Below, piece after piece: positions 26,789 to 35,401 of a stretch of 64,000 bases of DNA. Every line of letters begins with the position of its first letter. The stretch's first letter is position 1. The DNA is taken from contig JAFWVK010000084.1 in the NCBI GenBank assembly GCA_017518255.1, forward strand, positions 25,736 through 89,735, written 5' to 3'. A program made the position numbers and the translations under genes. The stretch is from Oscillospiraceae bacterium. Its GTDB lineage: Bacteria > Bacillota > Clostridia > Oscillospirales > Ruminococcaceae. The notes under the pieces are model-generated. The model was not told the DNA's origin and did not search any database. It saw only the letters and a list, made by a program, of their open reading frames with translations.

Positions 26789-26813
26789 TGCGTCCGGACG
26801 AAAGGAACAGAAA

Positions 26814-27242
26814 ATGGTGAATCCGAACAGACGTATGATTCGGGACAGCGCGATGAAGCTGCTGTTTGAGAAATCTCTGCGTGATGATTCTCTTGAGGAA
26901 CTCTATGCGATTGCAGAGGAAATAGATGAGATTATTGTGAATGATGCCGTTAAGGAACTGGTTGAGGGAACAATTGCGCATCTGGCAGCAATTGATGAAA
27001 TCATTCAGCGGTTCAGCAAGAAGCGCAGTATTAACCGGATTTCCAAGCTGAATCTGACAATTCTCCGCCTTGCAATCTATGAGATTCTGTATGATGAAGG
27101 AACACCGGTAAATGCGGCGGTTTCCGAGGCTGTGATTCTGGCTGAGACATATTCGGCATCTGATGAGGATATCCGGTTTGTCAACGGCTTGCTCGGAGCT
27201 TTTACAAAGGAACTGGCAGAACAGGGCGGCAGCCCGTCATGA
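26814..27242 (+). CDS. nusB: Transcription antitermination factor NusB
   Basis: A 142-residue all-helical RNA-binding protein that with NusE (S10) loads on boxA of rRNA leaders. The C-terminal part KLNLTILRLAIYEILYDEGTPVNAAVSEAVILAETYS is the family signature. ATG at 26814 is preferred, following AAAGGAAC; a longer frame to 26760 would overlap the Asp23 gene. It overlaps the next gene by ATGA. Confidence 0.93.
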   Translation: MVNPNRRMIRDSAMKLLFEKSLRDDSLEELYAIAEEIDEIIVNDAVKELVEGTIAHLAAIDEIIQRFSKKRSINRISKLNLTILRLAIYEILYDEGTPVNAAVSEAVILAETYSASDEDIRFVNGLLGAFTKELAEQGGSPS

Positions 27243-28213
27243 AACTGCTCGGTCTGGATACCAGTAATTACACGACCTCTCTTGCATGGTATGATACAGC
27301 TTCCGGTATCATCACACAGAAAAAAATGCTGCTGCCTGTTCCGGAGGGACAGGCAGGTCTGCGGCAGAGTGATGCGGTCTTCCAGCATGTCAGACAGCTT
27401 CCGGAACTGACCGAGCAGCTCTTTGCGGAATGCGGCAATCTGCTGCCGGATGCAATCGGTGTTTCGGATGCGCCGAGAACTGTGGAAAACTCTTACATGC
27501 CGTGCTTCCTTGCAGGAACCGGTGCAGCAAGAATGCTTGCTGCTGTTTTGCATGTTCCGCTGTACCGTACCTCTCATCAGATCGGTCATATTCTTGCGGC
27601 GCTGTATTCCGCACACTGCATTTCATGGCTGGATGCAACAGGGAAGCCTTTTCTGGCATTTCATGTCAGCGGCGGGACAACGGACTGTGTGCTGTGTACC
27701 CCTGATTCCGAACGTGTTTTACAGATTGAGCAGGTTTCCGGTTCACTTGACCTGAAAGCCGGACAGGCTGTTGACCGGGTCGGGCTGATGCTCAGTCTGT
27801 CATTTCCGTGCGGTTCGGCACTGGAACAGCTTGCAGCGCAGAGTAATTCTTCTGCCCATATGCAGGTCAGACTGAAGGACGGCTGCTGTTCTTTATCCGG
27901 GCTTCAGAATCAATGTGAGGCCATGCTCAAAAAGAATACCGCTCCAGCGGATATTGCGCGATACTGCCTGAATTCCGTTTCTGCGGTTTTGCGTGCTATG
28001 ACAACGGAAGCTGTGAAAAAATGCGGAGATGTGCCGGTGCTGTTTGCCGGCGGTGTTCTTTCCGACCGGCTGATTCAGGATCAACTCCGGAATCTGCCGG
28101 TAAAAACTGCGTTTGCAGAGCCGGCTTTTTCATCGGATAATGCTGCCGGCACGGCTATTTTTGCAGCGCGAAAGGAGATGCAGGCATGTCCGTCCTTACC
28201 GTCAGTCAGCTGA
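27239..28213 (+). CDS. TsaD/Kae1-like paralog of unknown role
   Basis: A 324-residue ASKHA-fold protein related to TsaD, which forms threonylcarbamoyl-adenosine in tRNA. The start LGLDTSNYTTSLA, the metal-binding HxxxH (in TSHQIGHI), HVSGGTTD in place of TsaD's VSGGHT, and the C-terminal SSDNAAGTA support homology. It differs from true TsaD by the altered SGG motif and lower overall match, and it lies in the nusB-xseA cluster rather than with other tsa genes. From memory, such Kae1-like proteins occur at this locus in other clostridia. Start overlaps nusB; its end overlaps xseA by 28 nt. Confidence 0.8.
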   Translation: MKLLGLDTSNYTTSLAWYDTASGIITQKKMLLPVPEGQAGLRQSDAVFQHVRQLPELTEQLFAECGNLLPDAIGVSDAPRTVENSYMPCFLAGTGAARMLAAVLHVPLYRTSHQIGHILAALYSAHCISWLDATGKPFLAFHVSGGTTDCVLCTPDSERVLQIEQVSGSLDLKAGQAVDRVGLMLSLSFPCGSALEQLAAQSNSSAHMQVRLKDGCCSLSGLQNQCEAMLKKNTAPADIARYCLNSVSAVLRAMTTEAVKKCGDVPVLFAGGVLSDRLIQDQLRNLPVKTAFAEPAFSSDNAAGTAIFAARKEMQACPSLPSVS

Positions 28214-29394
28214 ATCGTTATGTTTCTTTTTTACTGAAAGAGGATGCACATTTGCGTTCTGTCCTGCTGCGGGGTGAAATTGCGAATTTCACGCGAAATT
28301 TTCGTTCCGGTCACTGCTATTTCAGTGTTCGCGATCCTGAAGCAGCAGTCAGGGCGGTTATGTTTCGCTCGAATGCAGACAGGCTGAAATTTCAGCCTGA
28401 AAACGGGATGCATGTGATCCTTCAGGGGACTGTCACGCTTTATGAAAAAGACGGTTCATATCAGATCAATGTCACGGACATGCAGCCCGACGGTATCGGC
28501 GCACAGGCACTAGCCTTACAGCAAAGACGTCAGAAACTTTCGGAACTGGGCTTTTTTGCGCCGGAGCGGAAACGTCCGATCCCTCCCATGCCGAAAAAAA
28601 TCGGAATCGTGACTTCTCGCAGCGGAGCGGCATTGCACGATATGCTGCAAATTCTGAGCAGACGGTATCCGATCGGAAACGTATGTATTTATCCGGCACT
28701 TGTGCAGGGGGATGCGGCGCCGCAGTCGATCTCGGAATCTCTGCGAGTTGCAGGAGAAGACGGTTGCGACCTGATTCTGATGGGCAGAGGCGGCGGCTCG
28801 AACGAAGACCTCTCCGCTTTTCAGTCGGAGGAGGTTGCGTATGCCGTGTTCCGTTCACCGGTTCCGGTCATCAGTGCGGTCGGTCATGAAACCGATCACT
28901 GTATTGCGGATGAAGTTGCGGATTTGCGCGCACCGACTCCGTCGGCTGCCGCAGAACTGGCAGTACCCGATATCCGAACGTTACTCCGCAGCATTGATAC
29001 CTATGCGGAACGTCTCCGGAAAGCTGCCGGGCATGAGATTCGCATGAAAGCGCTTGCTTTACAGAATCTTTCCTTTCTGCTGGAGAAGCAGTCGCTTTTC
29101 AACCGGATTTCCGCGCAGGAAGAACGGTTGCTTGCAGCAGAAAGCCGTTTGAAATATTTTTGGAACACTCTGTATCAAAATAAAGTTCAGCTTTGGGAAC
29201 TGTGTGCCGGCAGACTGGATGCCGTCAGTCCTTTGAAAATACTGAGGCGCGGTTATGCGCTGGTTTACCGCGAACAATCACTGGTTCGCCGTTCGGATGA
29301 GCTGAATGAGGGAGATTTGCTCCGGATTCAGCTTGCAGACGGCAGTGTGACTGCTGCCGTGACCCGAACCGGAGACGAATTTACAGGAGCATGA
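28186..29394 (+). CDS. xseA: Exodeoxyribonuclease VII large subunit
   Basis: A 402-residue subunit with an N-terminal OB-fold (about 1-100: SVLTVSQLNRYV, LRGEIANFT...GHCYFSV) and a catalytic domain with KKIGIVTSRSGAA, GRGGGSNEDL and SAVGHETD. It degrades single-stranded DNA to oligonucleotides with XseB. AAAGGAG precedes the ATG. Confidence 0.96.
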   Translation: MSVLTVSQLNRYVSFLLKEDAHLRSVLLRGEIANFTRNFRSGHCYFSVRDPEAAVRAVMFRSNADRLKFQPENGMHVILQGTVTLYEKDGSYQINVTDMQPDGIGAQALALQQRRQKLSELGFFAPERKRPIPPMPKKIGIVTSRSGAALHDMLQILSRRYPIGNVCIYPALVQGDAAPQSISESLRVAGEDGCDLILMGRGGGSNEDLSAFQSEEVAYAVFRSPVPVISAVGHETDHCIADEVADLRAPTPSAAAELAVPDIRTLLRSIDTYAERLRKAAGHEIRMKALALQNLSFLLEKQSLFNRISAQEERLLAAESRLKYFWNTLYQNKVQLWELCAGRLDAVSPLKILRRGYALVYREQSLVRRSDELNEGDLLRIQLADGSVTAAVTRTGDEFTGA

Positions 29395-29396
29395 AT

Positions 29397-29618
29397 ATGA
29401 ATTTTGAAGAAGGAATGCAGCAGCTTGCGGAGATTACCGCAAAGCTGGAAGCCGGCGGGCTTCCTCTTGAGGAAGCGGTTGCTTTATACGGAGACGGTGC
29501 AAAGCTTGCGGCTGCCTGCCGCAGAGAGCTTGAGCAGGCAAAGCTGAAAGTCTCCGAATATGATTCCGGCACAAAGCAGGAAACTTTTATCAATACAGAG
29601 GAAGACGGCAATTCATAA
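29397..29618 (+). CDS. xseB: Exodeoxyribonuclease VII small subunit
   Basis: A 73-residue helical hairpin protein (NFEEGMQQLAEITAKLE, LPLEEAVALYGDGAKL) that binds XseA in several copies. ATG 29397 is chosen because the GGAG site lies 7 nt before it; ATG 29391 overlaps the xseA stop but is only 1 nt from the site. In many firmicutes a prenyl synthase gene (ispA) follows xseB; here dxs follows directly. Confidence 0.93.
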   Translation: MNFEEGMQQLAEITAKLEAGGLPLEEAVALYGDGAKLAAACRRELEQAKLKVSEYDSGTKQETFINTEEDGNS

Positions 29619-29645
29619 CGCTGAAATTGCCGTGCGGAGATCATA

Positions 29646-31553
29646 ATGAACAAAGAACGTCAATACGATCTGCAAAAAGCAGTGACACTCAGTGAACTGA
29701 ATCTTCCGGATGATCTTGCAGAGCTTTCAGTGCCGCAGTGTACGGAGCTTTGCAGAGAAATCAGGGAATTGCTGATAAACACTGTTCTGAAAACGGGAGG
29801 ACATTTGTCATCAAATCTCGGTGTTGTGGAGCTGACGCTTGCCCTGCACCGGAATTTTCATTCTCCCGAGGACAGGATCGTCTGGGATGTCGGACATCAG
29901 GCATATGTTCATAAAATCCTGACCGGCAGATACAGCCGGCTTTCGACACTGCGGCAGGAAAACGGACTGGCAGGCTTCCCGAAGCCCTCGGAATCCGTGC
30001 ATGATACGTTTATCACCGGACACAGCAGTACGGCTGTGTCTGCGGCATTCGGCATGGCGGAGGCTATGCGTCTGAACGGCAATCCGAATCGCTTTGCAGT
30101 TGCTGTTGTCGGTGACGGAGCCATGACGGGCGGACTGTTTTATGAGGGTCTGAATAATGCCGGAAAGACAAAGGCGAATCTGATTGTCGTTTTGAATGAC
30201 AACAATCAGGCGATTTCAAAGAATGTCGGCGCGATTGCCAAGTATCTATCCAAAATCCGGTTGAAAACAGATTATGTCCGTACAAAATGGACTGTTGAGC
30301 GTGTGATCGGCAAGGCGCCTGCAATCGGCGGCAAGCTGGTTCGTTCGCTGAAAAATACCAAAGACCGTCTGCGCAGGAATATTATGCAGACGACTATTTT
30401 TGAAGATCTCGGATTTGTTTATCTCGGTCCGGTTGACGGTCATAATATTGAAGCATTGGATGAAACTTTTGCAGTAGCCAAGAGCTATCAAAGACCGGTT
30501 GTTGTCCATGTGCAGACGGTTAAGGGCAGAGGGTATGCACCTGCTGAAAAGAATCCGGGAGAATATCACGGTGTTCCGCGCCATGAAATACCGAATGAAG
30601 AAATTGCGCGGGTTGATCTGGATTCCAAAGACCCGGAACTTTCAATTGATGAATGCTATTCAACGGTTTTCGGTAAAACCTTGACAAAATTTGCTGAAAA
30701 AGACAAGCAGATATGTGCAGTGACTGCTGCAATGAAATACGGAACGGGTTTGCAGTTTTTTGCGGCAGCCCATCCGGATCGCTTTTACGATGTCGGAATC
30801 GCGGAGCAACATGCAGTAACATTCTGTTCTGCATTGGCTTCGATGGGAAAAACACCGGTATTTGCTGTGTATTCAACGTTTTTACAGCGTTCCTTTGATC
30901 AGATCCTGCATGATGCCGCAATTGCAGGCGTGCATCTCGTGCTGGGTGTTGACCGGGCGGGACTGGTCGGTGAGGACGGCGAAACGCATCAAGGGATTTT
31001 CGATGTTCCGATGCTTTCGGCAATTCCGAACTGTAAAATCTATTCTCCCGTGACGTATGATGAATTGAAGCTTTGTCTGAAATCTGCACTCTATCAGGAT
31101 CATGCAATTGCTGCTGTTCGTTATCCGCGCGGGCAGGAACCGGATTCGTATCCGCTGCCGGTCAGTGAGGACCATGTTTATCTCCCCGGTTCGGATGTAT
31201 TGCTTGTGACCTACGGAAGAGTGGCATCCCGCGTATATACTGCCGGAGAACTGCTGAAAGCGGACGGGATTTCCTGCGGACTTCTGAAACTGACAACTGT
31301 TTTCCCGATTCCGGATGAGATTATCCGGATTGCAAAGCAATACAGAACCGTAATCTTTATTGAAGAGGGAAGCAGATCAGGCGGAATCGGCGAGAAGCTT
31401 GCAGCCTGTCTGCTGAATGCGGATTACCGCGGAACCTACCGATGTCATGCAATTGACGGCTTTGTGCAGCAGGCATCTGTGGATATCAGCCTGAAAAAAC
31501 TCGGATTCTGTCCGGAGGATATTGCAGGTTTGGTAAAGGAACTTTACCGATGA
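29646..31553 (+). CDS. dxs: 1-Deoxy-D-xylulose-5-phosphate synthase
   Basis: A 635-residue thiamine diphosphate enzyme that joins pyruvate and glyceraldehyde 3-phosphate, first step of the MEP isoprenoid route. It has the cofactor motif GDGAMTGG...NDNNQ, the GGHLSSNLGVVELT start, and DRAGLVGEDGETHQG in the second half. Length is normal. GGAG site upstream; its stop overlaps the tlyA start. Confidence 0.96.
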   Translation: MNKERQYDLQKAVTLSELNLPDDLAELSVPQCTELCREIRELLINTVLKTGGHLSSNLGVVELTLALHRNFHSPEDRIVWDVGHQAYVHKILTGRYSRLSTLRQENGLAGFPKPSESVHDTFITGHSSTAVSAAFGMAEAMRLNGNPNRFAVAVVGDGAMTGGLFYEGLNNAGKTKANLIVVLNDNNQAISKNVGAIAKYLSKIRLKTDYVRTKWTVERVIGKAPAIGGKLVRSLKNTKDRLRRNIMQTTIFEDLGFVYLGPVDGHNIEALDETFAVAKSYQRPVVVHVQTVKGRGYAPAEKNPGEYHGVPRHEIPNEEIARVDLDSKDPELSIDECYSTVFGKTLTKFAEKDKQICAVTAAMKYGTGLQFFAAAHPDRFYDVGIAEQHAVTFCSALASMGKTPVFAVYSTFLQRSFDQILHDAAIAGVHLVLGVDRAGLVGEDGETHQGIFDVPMLSAIPNCKIYSPVTYDELKLCLKSALYQDHAIAAVRYPRGQEPDSYPLPVSEDHVYLPGSDVLLVTYGRVASRVYTAGELLKADGISCGLLKLTTVFPIPDEIIRIAKQYRTVIFIEEGSRSGGIGEKLAACLLNADYRGTYRCHAIDGFVQQASVDISLKKLGFCPEDIAGLVKELYR

Positions 31554-32296
31554 CCGCGCGGCTTGATGCTGAAATGCTCAGACGCGGGCTCTGCAAAAGC
31601 CGAAACCGCGCACAGACGCTGATTGATGAGGGTCATGTGACAGTAAACGGACTGGTTTGCATGAAAGCCTCCAGAAAGATTTCGGAAACGGATTCTGTTG
31701 CAGTGACCGAACAGCTTCCGTTTGTCGGACGGGGAGGGTATAAGCTGCGATATGCGCTTGCCGAATTTCGGATTCGGCTGGACGGTCTGTGCTGTCTGGA
31801 TATCGGTGCATCGACCGGCGGCTTTACGGACTGTATGCTGCAAAACGGTGCCAAATCCGTTCTTGCCGTGGATGTCGGACATGACCAGATTGCGGAGGTT
31901 CTGCGTTCCGATCCGCGTGTGACGGTTCTGGAGGGGACGGATATCCGAACACTGCCTCCCGATACCAGAGGACTTCCTGCGGATTTTGTGTCGTGCGATG
32001 TATCATTTATTTCCTTGAAGCAGATTATTCCGTCATTGCCTTCTCTGATGACAGACAACGGGTCTGCCGTATTGCTGGTAAAACCGCAGTTTGAAGCCGG
32101 ACGCTCCGCTTTGAATAAACACGGCATTGTCCGGGATGAAAAGATTCGTCAGCAGGTTTTGCGGGATGTTCGCGACTGTGCAGCACAGAACGGACTGATT
32201 CCCGAAGCGGAATGCGAATCACCGATTAAGGGCGGAAGCGGAAATACTGAGTACCTTTTGTTTCTTCATAAATGCCAGGAATCGAGGCTAAGCTGA
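31550..32296 (+). CDS. tlyA: TlyA family rRNA 2'-O-methyltransferase
   Basis: A 248-residue protein with an N-terminal S4 RNA-binding domain (about 3-65) and a C-terminal FtsJ-like SAM-dependent methyltransferase domain with DIGASTGGFTD as the SAM loop, and KPQFE. TlyA methylates ribose of 16S and 23S rRNA in the best-known case; older annotations call it hemolysin. Overlaps dxs (ATGA) and nadK (TGATG). Confidence 0.94.
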   Translation: MTARLDAEMLRRGLCKSRNRAQTLIDEGHVTVNGLVCMKASRKISETDSVAVTEQLPFVGRGGYKLRYALAEFRIRLDGLCCLDIGASTGGFTDCMLQNGAKSVLAVDVGHDQIAEVLRSDPRVTVLEGTDIRTLPPDTRGLPADFVSCDVSFISLKQIIPSLPSLMTDNGSAVLLVKPQFEAGRSALNKHGIVRDEKIRQQVLRDVRDCAAQNGLIPEAECESPIKGGSGNTEYLLFLHKCQESRLS

Positions 32297-33192
32297 TGAG
32301 ATATATTCTGTATCCGAATCTAACCAAGAAAAAAGCAGTTCAGACTGCCATCGCAGCCGCAGAACGGCTCTTATCCGGCGGAGATACTGTCTGTATGTCA
32401 GCGGAAGCATCGGCATATTTTTCCGGAATTCCCGGAATCTGTTTTCTGCCGGAGCAGGAATTGCTTCATCATGCTGATTTTTTCATTGCAATCGGCGGAG
32501 ACGGCACTATTTTGCGCAGTGCAGGAAAAATCCTGCAATATTCCCTGAATAACGGCACAGACCCGGTGAAGCTTGTCGGTATCAATACCGGAACGCTCGG
32601 CTTTCTGGCTGCATTTGAAGCAAATGAACTGGAAATGCTGGAACGGCTGCGCAGAGGGGAATACGCAATCAGTGGCCGGATGCTCCTGCGTTCCGTCATG
32701 CACGACGGGATTCATGACGGACAGGTCTCTCATGCAATGAACGATATTTATGCATCCCGTCTGAACGGCAAGATCTGTGATTTTACGGTTTCGGTGGATG
32801 ACAGACCGATCGGTGTCTACCGTGCCGACGGCATCATTTTTTCGACGCCGACAGGTTCAACCGCATATGCACTATCTGCCGGCGGTCCGGTGATGGAGCC
32901 GGATTTATCTCTCATTGAAATGAATCTGATCTGTCCGCATTCGCTGTTTGCAAGGCCGATGCTCTTTGCACCGCAGCGGCAGATTCGTGTGACCTACCGC
33001 GGCGTCGGTGACGGAGGTCTGAATGTTCATATTGACGGAACACAGTCTTCGGTGCTGCATAATCACCAGTCTTTTACTGTTACAAGATCGGAATTTTCTC
33101 TTCCGTTTGTCGATTGCAAAGGACATGCATTTTATGATGCACTGAACGGAAAACTGATGCGCCCGCTGAAAGGTGCAGAACTGAACAGCTGA
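32296..33192 (+). CDS. nadK: NAD kinase
   Basis: A 298-residue kinase that phosphorylates NAD to NADP. It shows the GGDGT motif (IGGDGTILRSAG), NTGTLGFL, and the conserved STPTGSTAYALSAGGP. The start at 32296 (MRYILYPN) overlaps the tlyA stop; a frame eight codons longer is less likely. With pncB it is the second NAD(P) gene in the window. Confidence 0.95.
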   Translation: MRYILYPNLTKKKAVQTAIAAAERLLSGGDTVCMSAEASAYFSGIPGICFLPEQELLHHADFFIAIGGDGTILRSAGKILQYSLNNGTDPVKLVGINTGTLGFLAAFEANELEMLERLRRGEYAISGRMLLRSVMHDGIHDGQVSHAMNDIYASRLNGKICDFTVSVDDRPIGVYRADGIIFSTPTGSTAYALSAGGPVMEPDLSLIEMNLICPHSLFARPMLFAPQRQIRVTYRGVGDGGLNVHIDGTQSSVLHNHQSFTVTRSEFSLPFVDCKGHAFYDALNGKLMRPLKGAELNS

Positions 33193-33214
33193 TGACAAAA
33201 AAGGAGGCTGAATC

Positions 33215-33655
33215 ATGCCGAATGCAAGGCACGAGCTTATTCTTGAGCTGATTGAGCGTCAGGACATTACAACACAGGAAATGCTGCGCTCACTGTTGCA
33301 GGAACATGGTTTTGATGTTACTCAGGCAACAATTTCCCGCGATATACATATGTTAAATTTACAAAAAAAGCGAAAGGGTTCCGGTGCAAACTGTTACGTC
33401 CGTTCGTCGGTTGTTCCGATGATGACAGGAAATCTGATGAAGGATGTCGTCAATAAAATTCAGTATGCCATGAATACGGTTGTTATCAACTGTCAGCCCG
33501 GAACTGCCCAGGCTGCGTGTGCTGCGCTGGATAAATTAAATATCCGCGAAATCGTCGGGACAATTGCAGGGGATGACACGATTTTTGTTATGACTCGCTC
33601 GGAGGAACAGGCAAAGCAGATTGTTCATCTGCTTGAAACCCAAATCTGGGGGTAA
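33215..33655 (+). CDS. argR: Arginine repressor ArgR
   Basis: A 146-residue hexameric regulator. The N-terminal winged helix (about 1-70: HELILELIERQDITTQEML...VTQATISRDIHMLNL) binds ARG boxes; the C-terminal GTIAGDDTIFV binds arginine. No arginine biosynthesis gene lies nearby, so it acts in trans; its place beside recN is the usual firmicute arrangement. AAGGAGG precedes the start. Confidence 0.96.
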   Translation: MPNARHELILELIERQDITTQEMLRSLLQEHGFDVTQATISRDIHMLNLQKKRKGSGANCYVRSSVVPMMTGNLMKDVVNKIQYAMNTVVINCQPGTAQAACAALDKLNIREIVGTIAGDDTIFVMTRSEEQAKQIVHLLETQIWG

Positions 33656-33664
33656 TTACAAGGA

Positions 33665-35335
33665 ATGTTAAAAGAACTTTCGATTGAGAATCTTGCCGTG
33701 ATAGAATCTGCGGTCATTCCGCTGGAAAAAGGGTTCAATGTATTTACCGGCGAAACCGGCGCGGGAAAATCCATTTTAATTCACGGCATTCAGGCGGTTC
33801 TCGGTCAGCGAACCAGCAAGGATCTTGTGCGGACCGGATGCAAAAAAGCGGTTATATCTGCGCTTTTTTCATCGATTTCTGATGAATCCCGTTTCGTTTT
33901 ACAGGAATACGGCATGGAATGTGATGACGATGAACTGCTTTTGATGCGGGAGATATCCGCAGACGGCGGCAGTATCGGAAGGATCAACGGAAAAACGGCG
34001 CCTGCCGCATTGCTCCGCGCACTCGGCGAAACCCTGGTGAATATTCACGGGCAGCATGACAATCAGATTTTGCTGCGTCCGGAACGGCATCTTGATGTTT
34101 TGGATCAGTTCGGCGAAGATTCTTCTTTGTTGAACGAGTATCGCCGTGAGTTCCGGCAGCTTCAGTCCTGCGCACGAGCTTTGACGCAGCTGAAAAAAAC
34201 AGAGCAGGAAAAACTGAACCGCCTGAGAACGCTTCAGTCAGTTATTGCCGAAATCGGTGAACTGGACCCGCAGCCGCAGGAGGATATTCTTCTGGATGAA
34301 CAGTATCAGGCAGCGACGCGCGCAGAGGAAACCGCTGCCGCAGCAGAAACAGTCTGCCAGATGCTGATAAAAGGGGAGGAGAATATCTCCGATGCTCTTT
34401 CTGCTTCATGCGAGCAGCTTGATCGCCTCGCTGATTCCGAACCGGATGCTGAACCGCTGGCAGAGCGGCTTCGTGCGCTGAATATTGAACTTCGGGATAT
34501 TGCCGATGATATTTCCGCTTTTACGGGCGGACAGCTTTCTCCCGCGGAATTTGACAAGCTGAATGACCGCAGAAACGCTGTCAACTCCGTTGCAATCAGA
34601 TACCATACCGATGCGGACGGACTTCGGACAATTTATGAGGATGCGCTGAAAGAGGTTGAGAAAATCGAGTCGGATGCCGATTGCCTGACGCAGCTTTCTC
34701 AAGAGAGAGCGGAACGTCTGCACAGGGTATCAGAGCTTGCAAAGCAGCTGACTGCACACCGGCAGAAGCTTGCAGAGGTTTTTTCAAAGCGCGTTGCGGA
34801 AGAACTTTCGGAACTGAATATGCCGAAGGTAAAGCTTTCGGTTGCATTTTCACAGGGAAAACTGACTCCGAGCGGCATGGACCGTGCAGAATTTCTGATT
34901 TCTGCCAATCCCGGAGAACCGCCGAAGCCGATTGCACAGATTGCATCGGGCGGTGAGCTGTCAAGATTGATGCTTGCATTAAAGGCGGTACTGGCGGAGT
35001 GCGATTCGGTTCCGACCTTAATATTTGACGAAATTGATACCGGTGTCAGCGGAAAAGCCGCTCAGAAAATCGGCAGAAAACTGAAAGAGCTTTCTGTGCA
35101 TCATCAGGTGATCTGCGTGACGCATCTTGCACAGCTTGCAACACAGGCGACACATCATTTGCTGATTGAAAAGCACAGTACCGATTCCAGCACAAGAACA
35201 TCCGTAACTGTTCTGGATGATAAAGCGAGAATTATGGAAATCGCCCGAATTATGGGCGGAGATGACAGCTCGGCACTTCTCCTGCAAACAGCGGAGGAAG
35301 CCCTGCGGTCTTCGGTTTCTCCGGAAATAACGTGA
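33665..35335 (+). CDS. recN: DNA repair protein RecN
   Basis: A 556-residue SMC-like ATPase for double-strand break repair. The N-terminal head has GETGAGKS, the middle (about 155-365) is coiled coil, and the C-terminal head has IASGGELSRLMLALK as signature and LIFDEIDTGVSG as Walker B. It is the last gene of the block that began with the Asp23 gene. Confidence 0.96.
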   Translation: MLKELSIENLAVIESAVIPLEKGFNVFTGETGAGKSILIHGIQAVLGQRTSKDLVRTGCKKAVISALFSSISDESRFVLQEYGMECDDDELLLMREISADGGSIGRINGKTAPAALLRALGETLVNIHGQHDNQILLRPERHLDVLDQFGEDSSLLNEYRREFRQLQSCARALTQLKKTEQEKLNRLRTLQSVIAEIGELDPQPQEDILLDEQYQAATRAEETAAAAETVCQMLIKGEENISDALSASCEQLDRLADSEPDAEPLAERLRALNIELRDIADDISAFTGGQLSPAEFDKLNDRRNAVNSVAIRYHTDADGLRTIYEDALKEVEKIESDADCLTQLSQERAERLHRVSELAKQLTAHRQKLAEVFSKRVAEELSELNMPKVKLSVAFSQGKLTPSGMDRAEFLISANPGEPPKPIAQIASGGELSRLMLALKAVLAECDSVPTLIFDEIDTGVSGKAAQKIGRKLKELSVHHQVICVTHLAQLATQATHHLLIEKHSTDSSTRTSVTVLDDKARIMEIARIMGGDDSSALLLQTAEEALRSSVSPEIT

Positions 35336-35401
35336 GGAAGCCCTGCTTTCTGACGTATAGAAATATATATAATACAATTATCAAAAAGGAGTATCAAACA
35401 C

